Shown here piece by piece: positions 55,838 through 64,000 of a stretch of 64,000 nt of DNA. Source of the DNA: Paramecium sonneborni (lineage: Eukaryota > Ciliophora > Oligohymenophorea > Peniculida > Parameciidae); NCBI GenBank assembly GCA_905182985.1, contig CAJJDN010000092.1, positions 294,788 through 358,787 on the forward strand, given 5' to 3'. A program made the translations under genes and the position numbers. Position 1 is the stretch's first letter; each line of letters begins with the position of its first letter. The notes beneath the pieces were generated by a model. It was not told the DNA's origin. It searched no databases and saw only the letters and a program-made list of their open reading frames with translations.

Positions 55838-57292
55838 AACAAATACTATTATTATATTTTTTAATATTAACTGATTAATTTTTATATTTCATTTAATAAT
55901 ATACTGAATAATAAAACAGAAACAAATAAATTATTTTTAATAAAAATTTTATTTGTTATTCAAGATTTTAAAATAAAAAAGGATTCTTGAGCATTATTTA
56001 ATAACATTTTCAATAGATTTATATACTGTTTATTTACAAGCGAATATCATTTTTGATCTTGTAAATATATTTTTATATGCATATCCATTAAGTAAAATAA
56101 ATTTTAAAATTGTTAATAATATCTAAATTAATAATAAAAAGAACATCAACAGAAGAAATTTTAAACCTATTTATATATATTATTGATCTATCAAATTGGA
56201 ATAATGATAAACTTGAAAAAGAGAATGTTAATAATATTGATTAAATTGTTACTTAATTGAGCATTTTTCTTTCCTTTGGTTTTATTATTAAAATCTTAAA
56301 CTTAAAGTAGATGTTTAGATCTTGAATTAGCTTGCTGGGTTTGCAATAGCTTTTCAATATTAAAATATGGTAAGGTTTTAAGTATTATATGGAAAGTCAA
56401 AATAATGGAGAAATTAAACAATATTTTTTCAAAATCTTATTTATTATATTATTGGTTTATTGAAACCTTAAAATTCAAATTTTTAAAAAGAAAATTACTT
56501 GAAAGAATTTGAATTGACTTAATTAGCCAATACTTTCTCAATTTTCAAATAAATATGAATCCAAAAGAGTTATAAAATATTATTTATTTTCAAATAAATC
56601 AGGTTATCTTAATGCATCATTATATTATGCTTATTACACATATTAATTTAGAGAAAATTACAAACATTATTTTTGGTCTTAAATTTGTAATTTTTTGTTT
56701 CAATCAAAATTATAAAAATCTTATTACAAATAATTGCTTTCTATAATGCCTAGGTAAAAGCAAATACCAGATGCTACTAGAACTAAAAAACTATTGTTTA
56801 TTTTGGGTTATGGATCACGACAGCTAAATGTTTATACTGCAATTTTTTAGTTTTTATTGCTTCTATTAATATTAAATATTTTTATAAAAGTATTTGGAAG
56901 ATAAAAGTACTATGCAAGACTTTTAAGAAGGTTATTTTGTTGATGTTAACAATTAATCTTTTAATCTATTATTAAAACTAACAAAGTTAAATAATTATAA
57001 TAATCTTTTTCCTTAATTCTCTGCTTATTTATTTATAGTTTTCATTGAATCATGAATTTCATTTATATGTAAATATTAATATCAAAAATAAAATTTTTTT
57101 TGATCATCAATAATTGTAAATTAATATATATTATAATGTAGAAATCCTAAGCAAAATGATTAATTTAATAAAATAAGAGCAATCTCTTTAAAATTTAGAA
57201 ATTCTGCAATAAAATGCAAACATATAAATTACTTAAAAAAAAATTTATTTTAACAGCTCATTTTTATTTGTAGAATATATATAATAAAAATA
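55838..57292. other. AT-rich intergenic desert
   Basis: About 1.45 kb with long A/T tracts. I saw only chance-length frames on both strands and no repeats or RNA genes. Confidence 0.55.
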
Positions 57293-57652
57293 ATGAGCTA
57301 AAAAATTCAAAAAACCTAATTACAAATTCTTTCGAAATCTAAACCAATGAGAGTTAAAGAAGGGCATGATGAGATGAATATTTTTGATTCTTACGTCAAA
57401 ACGTATACTGAGGAAAGAGACGTTAATCCTAAACTAATAAATGATTAAAAATAACCACAGAGAAAATAGTCCGAAAGAAATTGTTAATCAGTCAAAAAAA
57501 AAGAGATGACAACTCAATAGCTAAAAAAAAGGCAATCATAATCTGCACATCCTAGTTCAGCTGTCAAAGTTCAATTTCAAACTCCTTTATAAAATAGAAC
57601 ACATCGAAAATTTCAAAAAACACCATTCCCAAAAATTGATTATATTTAATGA
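57293..57652 (+). CDS. Small basic hypothetical protein, 119 aa
   Basis: Open frame of 120 codons starting MSQKIQKTQLQILSKSKPMR. It has higher GC than the flanking deserts. A short acidic-aromatic patch (HDEMNIFDSYVKTYTEERDV) is followed by a very basic, Ser/Gln-rich half (KKKEMTTQQLKKRQSQSAHP, VKVQFQTPLQNRTHRKFQKT) ending PFPKIDYIQ. Probably disordered. No family recognised. Confidence 0.55.
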
Positions 57653-59017
57653 GTTATCACAAAAATATTAATCTCAAATAAGTAATAAATTTTTTTATTT
57701 TCTCTAATATCAAAGACCATATAGATATTAAAATTGATACCTAAATTAATAAAGTAATTGATATAATTTTGAATATTAGGCTGGGAAATTTTTTAAATTA
57801 ATAGATGTTTTTGCTAAAAATTTTAGTTCTCTAGAAGTTTTCCAACTTATTATTTTAAGTAACTTGGATTTAATTTTTTTTGATAATTTTAAGAAATACA
57901 TTTTATATGCTTTTTCATATTTTGAGAAATAATAGGAAAAGCATCAAAAAAGAATAATCAATATTTGCACAATAATAAAATTAGATGAAATTTATTTGTC
58001 TAATAAATTTATATTAAAAAAGTTCTAAAGTTTTAATTCAAATAAGTCTATTTTTAAAATGAAATAATTTATCTATTAATATCTACTTAGTTTATTTCAT
58101 AAAATTAAATATAAATAATTTATATGATTGATCTAATTATTGTTACTTTAATGAATAAAAATACATGAATTTTTATTATTATGATTGATTTTTTCATTAA
58201 TATAAGGTTTAAAGATTTAAAATATATTGTATAAGTTTATGAATTGTAATCATATAAAAAAAAGCAATTAAAAAATTAATAATAGAAAAACATTAGTTAG
58301 GAATAAATTTATTTGATAAATAATAATTGAGACTTTGATTTTTCCAATTAGAATAAAAAATTCATAGATTATTCTCCAAAAGCTCAAACAAGTTAAAAAA
58401 TACTAAATTTTGATTATATCGGACAATAAAATTAATAATTTCAATTTTACATACTTGAAATTTGCTCTTGGGTTTAACTTTAATGAATATAATTACAATT
58501 AAAATTATACAAATAAGCCTTTAACAATTTATGATTTAAAAAATATGTGGTAAAATGATTAAAAAGTAGTTTATCATAATGATTTGTAATCTAAGAATTA
58601 ACAGATAGAATAATTTAATTGATAAATGATCATTAAAACTAATATATATAATTTTTCTAAAAATACGAAGTTGCTCAGAGATAATAATTAGATTTGAATA
58701 ATCATTTAGAGAAATTATATCAAAAAGTTAAATTCCGGTCTTTTAAATTTAGAAATATAAATATAGTCATTAGCTGCCATTCATAATTCTTAAAATGATG
58801 AAACTCAAAAGTGCAAAAACATAAGGTTATATTAATAAAATTATAAAAAGAGATGAAAGTTAGTAAACTATTTAAGATATCACTTTAGGATAATGATTAA
58901 TTTAGTTTACATAGAAATTTAGCAGATTTTGTCTATTTCTCTGATTTTATTTCTTTTTATAAATAAGTGTAATGAAGATTAATACTCTTTATTTATTATT
59001 AATAATTATTATTAAAA
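57653..59017. other. AT-rich intergenic desert
   Basis: About 1.35 kb, nothing coding or structural recognised. Confidence 0.55.
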
Positions 59018-60582
59018 ATGGAAACTGACCCTATGAATGTTACATAAAATTAAACATAAACAAGACGTCATTATCCAAAAGATGTTCAAGTAAATTAATA
59101 TAGAAAATAAAAAGGGTTTAAAGTCAGAATGGTATGGAATAGAGCATCATATGTAAGAGATTGGATAAGAAATTTAACGAAATGAAAAAGAGATTTTAAA
59201 CCTAAGGAAGAAAGAATTATTGTACCTTATTATATTTCATAAATTTAGGACTGAATTAGATAGAAAAATATTAGAGTAATTGTAAATAAAACAGAAAGAA
59301 TTAGAGTTAAAATATGAAGATGCATAAGAAATGAAGAGACGATAAATGAAATTCTAAGAAGAATAAAAAAAATTCTTAGAAGATAAAGCTGTATTGTAAA
59401 AGGGTTTTTCATCTATATATGATAAATAAAAATAAGATGCTTTAATAAGAGAAATGGATTTGAGATAGTAAAAATTAGAATGGGAATAATAAGCATTGGA
59501 AGAAAATAGAAGAAGAATGGAATAAGATTTCTTATAGCGAAGATTATAAAAGGAATAATGGGCTAAAGAATAAGATGCAGATCTTAAATTATCTTAATTA
59601 AGACATTTGGAAGAGAGAGAAAGATTTAGAAATGATTAAATAGAAATTTAGGAATTGAATAGAAGAAATGCTGAAAAAGAATTAATTAAAGAAGAAAACT
59701 ATAAAAATGTATTATGCCTATATTTTTAATCATTAGTTTTATAGACTGTGTTCATAAAATTAAGCTTAATTGTAGAGAATGCATATTGATAATGTTTTAT
59801 AACCTTTATTAGAGAGATAGGCTTAATTAGAATCTTTGATTTCTAAAAATATGGATGCCTATCAAAGAAAACTACTTTAAGATGAATTAGATAGAGTATT
59901 GAAGAGATAAGAAGAATATAGATAAACACTTAATGTGAATAAAAAAATGTTAGATGAAAGAGAATAAGGAAAAGTATAAGAGAAGAGTGTTAAATAAGAA
60001 TTAAATAAATAAAGATTAGAAGATGTAATATATTATTATGATTATATTCAGCTAAATAATTATAACTAATTTTTAGTTTAAAGAAAAGTAGAATAAGCAG
60101 AATAACAACGATAATATAAGGAATATTTAGATCAATAAAGAATCGAAAAGTATCAATCATCTTTATTTAAGAGAGGAATAGAGATTAAAATAATTAAGAA
60201 TGGGAAGATAAGAAAAATCTATGAATATGTTGGATTTATAGGCTTACAAAAATTAAGATGCTTAATTAAATGCTAAAATTATTGGATGGTCTCCATAAGT
60301 TGGGTAATTTTATAATTCTATAAATTTAGTTAATTACCTCCAAAATAAGATTATTTATTAAAATAATAATCTCTAGCTTAATTAAAATAAGATGAAATGA
60401 ATACAATTAATTAGAATTTGAGTAATGTTTCTTAAGTCAGTCGAGGCTAAGCTTTAAGAGGAGCAGGCTAAAATGCTATACATTAAAATCATAATCCACT
60501 TACAAATCCTATTCCTTTCAATAACCAAAACCCTTACATATAGAAATAATATGAATAATTGATTAGACCTAGACCTTATTGA
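59018..60582 (+). CDS. Long coiled-coil protein, about 470-490 aa
   Basis: Starts METDPMNVTQNQTQTRRHYP. Nearly the whole protein is charged coiled coil (RKILEQLQIKQKELELKYED, QKLEWEQQALEENRRRMEQD, LRHLEERERFRNDQIEIQEL, LLQDELDRVLKRQEEYRQTL), then AYKNQDAQLNAKIIGWSPQ and a Gln/Asn/Pro-rich end (NPLTNPIPFNNQNPYIQKQY). At least four introns (25, 28, 22, 26 nt) are needed to keep frame. Two further 27-nt candidates do not change it, so exact length is open. The style recalls trichoplein/RIB43A-type ciliary or basal-body proteins, but no diagnostic motif is seen. Confidence 0.78.
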
Positions 60583-60640
60583 CATTTATACATATTAAAT
60601 ATATTTAATTCATTTATTGATATATTTTATTTATTTTGTA

Positions 60641-62200
60641 TCAATGAATAATTCTTTTTTTCTCAAGCTTTAATATATGGAATTAAAACTTCTCACTATC
60701 TTAAGCTAACATAAAATTTTCAGACAACGAACATCCAATTATTTTTTTTCTATAATTTTTAAATTCCTAAAACAATTCCAACTCACCATCTTTTGTTTAT
60801 ATGAAAACTTCTAATTTATGATATTAATGACAAATCAAAAGGCTGGTTTTTTTATTGAATTTCAATGTGAAAGTGCTTGGAAAATGATTTTATTTATCAA
60901 TTGGTTAGCTAAATTTTTAACCTTCTTTAAAGATGTTATTTTGATATTAATAAGTACTGAAAATTCCTTAATCACTTAGATAAGCTAAAACATTATGATT
61001 CAAAAAACAAACTGCGTTTGTATCTTTTCTAATTCTTGCTTAACTTTGAGTAAGACTCTACCCATAAAAAGTATTAATAACTTATTATATGACCCATAAA
61101 TTATTTTATTTTTACCAAATTGTAATCTTAGAGTTAACATGACTTGTTGCCATCAGATTTTCATCTTCACTTAATGAAACTGAAGATATCTCTTTTTCAA
61201 TACCATCTATTTATTAAATAAGTTAGAAAACTCCTTCCTTAAATTAGTATATTTAAAAACTTAAATCTTAACTTGAAACAATAACTTCTGATTTCGATGT
61301 GCAAACTAAGCATGATGCAGGTGATCTAAAATTAATAACAATGTCTAAAAGTTTCATTTTGTTATTTTCCACTCTTATAATTTTTAATGAAGAGTTATAA
61401 TCAGCTAAATAAAGTAGATTGTTATCATTTTGATCAAAAACTATTTCATAAAAAAAACCTATGTCATGAATTTTATCTAAAAAACGGATTTCATTTTCAA
61501 CTATTTCATATAACATCAATTCTATATTATGGGAAGCTACAATATATGTTTCATTCTTATTTATACAAGTAGCGTAACAATCTAATTTAAATTCTTTTTA
61601 ATCAAATTGTGAGAATTCCAATTTTTTATCTTGTAAATTTTATTAAAATTCCTCTTCTTAAAATATATTTTTTATTTAATCTAATAAAATTTATATTTAG
61701 TCTAAAGTCTTTACTTCCTTCAAATTTAATATTTCTTCAACTTTTTTATCATATTACTTCTTAATCTCCTAAATTTTATCTATATGATCATTTTTTTGGC
61801 TTAATTCTTCTCCAATATTTTGAATATCAGTGATTGATAAACTATCAAAATCTATTAAAAAACTTCTCAAAAATAATTCTTTATTTCTGATTAATTCATC
61901 TTTCTATCCATTTAATCTAATTTCAACTTAATTAATGATGTTTAATAATTAACTTTTAAAGACACCTAATTATTTTATTTTTCTTTCAACAGGTGATAAG
62001 AAATTCTAAAAGTATTAATTGTATGTTTAAAATTCATTTTCTATTTAATTTTATTTTTCTTGCAAAGCTAATTCTATTGGCATTGGTTTTAATAGTTCAC
62101 ATAAGTTACACAGAGCTCTCTTGCTTTTTGGAACATCTGAATTTATATCAACAAAATTTATTTGTCGATTATGAAGCAGACAAACAGGTAAATTATGCAT
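60641..62200 (-). CDS. WD40 beta-propeller protein with N-terminal Cys cluster and coiled coil, 519 aa
   Basis: One frame of 520 codons. The N-terminus has a partial B-box/RING-like Cys/His cluster (MHNLPVCLLHNRQINFVDIN, KSKRALCNLCELLKPM). A coiled coil follows (LLNIINQVEIRLNGQKDELI, YDKKVEEILNLKEVKTLDQI). The C-terminal half is a beta-propeller: CYATCINKNETYIVASHNIE, EIVFDQNDNNLLYLADYNSS, SVSLSEDENLMATSHVNSKI followed by TIWQKQNNLWV, VFIQTKDGELELFQEF, CSLSENFMLAQDSEKFQFHI. Cys-cluster/coil/WD40 proteins of this shape form a large expanded family in Paramecium-like ciliates. A scaffold or TRIM-like ubiquitin role is possible, but too few zinc ligands are visible to call a RING. Confidence 0.83.
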
Positions 62201-62838
62201 TTTTTTATTTATTATTTTTAATAATGAAAATTAAAAATAAAATCAAGCTGAAATACCCTTTTAATAGAATATGAAAGGTAAGATAATAGATCTTTTCTAT
62301 ACATTATTATCACTTGATGGTTGAAAACACTTAAATTAATAAGATTTATGATACTTTTTCTAAATCAAATATTCAATTTTTTAATTTAACATAGTTCATA
62401 TTCTATCAAAAATAATTAAAACGATTAATAGAAATTAGAATTTGTTATCCATATTAAAGAATTATTTAAACTTATTACTTAAAATATGAATCCTTTATGA
62501 CTTAAAGATGATGATAAAAATTACATTAATGTATAATTTCTAAATGCTAATTTTTTTAAGTAATTATATATTTTTTATAAATTTAAGTGTTTTAAATAAA
62601 TTCTAAAATAATGAGTTTTTCCAGATATTTTATATAAAGAAAATGATTATTGAGGCAAATAAATAATTATTGAATCTATATTTATTTCTAATTCTGATAG
62701 TGTGTTTAATAAGATCAATACATACGTCATCCTTCTAGACTGCTGATATGCTATTAATCAGTAAAATTTTGACTTGAATTTAATCAATTTTAAAAAATAA
62801 AAAAAGATCCCCCATCAAATATGCATTTCTAGACTATC
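62201..62838. other. AT-rich spacer between divergent genes
   Basis: About 640 bp of AT-rich DNA. It must contain promoters for the WD40 and homeodomain genes; no specific element recognised. Confidence 0.5.
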
Positions 62839-63622
62839 ATGGAAGAAGGTATATAAGAATCTTCATATCAATAACTCTAATAATAAGGTATTAATTGAAA
62901 TCTTAACCTGATAGTTAATGAAACAAAGGCGCAAAAAGCTTTATCTGAGATAAAAAGTTTAGAACGTATATGGCTTAGTTGGATGACTCAACAATAGACA
63001 GGATAAAGTTAAACAGAAGAAATGATAAGGAAAAACGATTCTATTGATGTGGAATGTACTTAGGAAACTAATGTATCGATTGTTAAACAATATCATAGTC
63101 TGTTGACAAGAATACTTTACTTAAAAAGTTTTTTGAAACATTAAAATAGAGAATGATTGATGAGAAGATATATAGTACATTCACTCAAATTCAAACAACT
63201 CAATTTTTTGAGGAAGTCACAACCTAAATTTAAAACAAAATAAAACTCTATGAAGACATATAGAAACTTAAATTGTTATCCAACTACCCAAGTATAACCT
63301 ATTAATATTCATTTTTTAGCTAATACAAAAAGGACTTATTCTAAATCAGCAAATATGATACTTAAGAAATGGTTAATTGAAAACTACAACAATCCGTATC
63401 CAAAGCAATAATAGGTGGATTTATTAGTTAAATAAACAAATCTCACCAACAAATAAGTAAATATGAATCCTCTATTTTATATAGGTTTTAAATTGGTTTA
63501 TAAATGCCAGAAACAGCTTAAAAAATAAATCTTCTTAGGAAAAGAAGTTTAAACATGTTGTTGAAACTAAATTTAAAGAGCTTGCTCTCTAAAAAAAAAG
63601 GAAATAAGAATAAAGTATTTGA
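62839..63622 (+). CDS. TALE-class homeodomain protein, 224 aa
   Basis: Homeodomain at about residues 130-195: RTYSKSANMILKKWLIENYN, then NPYPKQQQVDLLVKQTNLTN, then KQVLNWFINARNSLKNK. It has the TALE-type three-residue loop extension (NPYP between helices 1 and 2) and the recognition-helix residues W48, F49, I50, N51 and R53. A basic tail follows (QEKKFKHVVETKFKELALQK, KRKQEQSI). The N-terminal part is helical (KALSEIKSLERIWLSWMTQQ; KKFFETLKQRMIDEKIYSTF), in the position of the partner-binding domain of other TALE proteins. Four introns of 27, 26, 28 and 28 nt give exactly 225 codons, and one splits the recognition helix. It would be a sequence-specific nuclear DNA-binding protein. Confidence 0.85.
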
Positions 63623-64000
63623 TTATTAGAAGATAAATCACTGAATATAAATTTGTTAATTATTATAATAAGTATATGTTTTTTCTATATCTAAATGCAA
63701 TTCAAAATACAATAGTATTCTCTTGATGTTGGTCTTAGATATGATATAATCAAGTAATGTAATAAAGTATTTAATAAATAACTTTGTAAGTATTCTGTTT
63801 CTGTTCGAATAAGAAAATTCTGAGGAGAGTAGATTCATAATTTCAAACTCTTTATTTATTAATATCGATTAAATATCTCAAAGTAATTTTAATAAATATT
63901 ATATAGTTTTCCGACAAACTTTAACATTTTTCAAAATCATAATTAAAAAGGAGATGGGATTGTTGAAGTAAAATAACAATAAAAGAATATTTTTCTAATA
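63623..64000. other. AT-rich right edge of window
   Basis: Follows the homeodomain gene stop. No gene start or end recognised before the window ends. Confidence 0.5.

Noticed and set aside
61993..62274. Plus-strand 93-residue ORF with a hydrophobic stretch
   Set aside because: Antisense of the N-terminal Cys-cluster region of the WD40 gene, which has clear protein signature on the minus strand.

Overview
ORGANISM. Every recognisable gene in this window reads through in-frame TAA and TAG as glutamine and ends at TGA (ciliate nuclear code, table 6). Introns are about 20-34 nt with GT(A)...(T)AG ends. DNA is very AT-rich and neighbouring genes are often only 4-60 bp apart. This combination points to Paramecium or a close oligohymenophorean ciliate, most likely somatic (macronuclear) sequence, because the coding regions are largely uninterrupted apart from the tiny introns. 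A standard-code ORF search shatters nearly every gene. Conversely, with TGA as the only stop, chance ORFs of 50-100 codons are expected here, so I set family motifs and intron/frame arithmetic above ORF length.

LAYOUT. 1-1124: partial, unresolved gene. 1146-1570: CheY-like response regulator. 1690-9309 (-): TOR kinase. 9341-9743: small membrane protein. 9771-11667: membrane-anchored alpha/beta hydrolase. 11.7-15.4 kb: AT-rich desert with a decayed TPR gene. 15398-16959: EH-domain protein. 16991-18806 (-): coiled-coil protein with a 172-residue polyglutamine tract written wholly in TAA codons. 18857-20115 (-): N-myristoylated pseudokinase. 20149-21139 (-): bisphosphate-nucleotidase-like gene with in-frame TGAs. 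21156-22219: Arp4/BAF53-like actin-related protein. 22399-26943: listerin. 26954-28087 (-): TPR protein. 28120-29190: PP1 phosphatase. 29246-32265: coiled-coil/TH1/PH protein. 32686-33782: Q-rich coiled coil. 33834-36723: QRICH2/DUF4795-like protein. 38528-41060: cyclic-nucleotide-domain K+ channel. 42058-44102: SRPK kinase. 44107-45762 (-): CAMK-like kinase. 46632-48173 (-): Q-rich protein. 49256-49774: small protein. 50305-52686 (-): TPR-like protein. 53531-53875: small membrane protein. 53968-55061 (-): acylated MORN protein. 55078-55837: coiled coil. 57293-57652: small basic protein. 59018-60582: coiled coil. 60641-62200 (-): WD40 protein. 62839-63622: TALE homeodomain protein.

HOW IT FITS TOGETHER. 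There are no operons. Genes sit in tight clusters of divergent, convergent and tandem pairs, separated by 0.3-1.5 kb AT-rich deserts that sometimes hold gene fragments. That is what gene loss after whole-genome duplication would leave. Themes are growth control (TOR), phosphorylation signalling (SRPK, CAMK-like, PP1, pseudokinase, response regulator), ribosome quality control (listerin), chromatin (Arp4), endocytosis/cortex (EH, TH1-PH, MORN) and cilia-type coiled coils. I found no convincing tRNA, rRNA, CRISPR or transposon.
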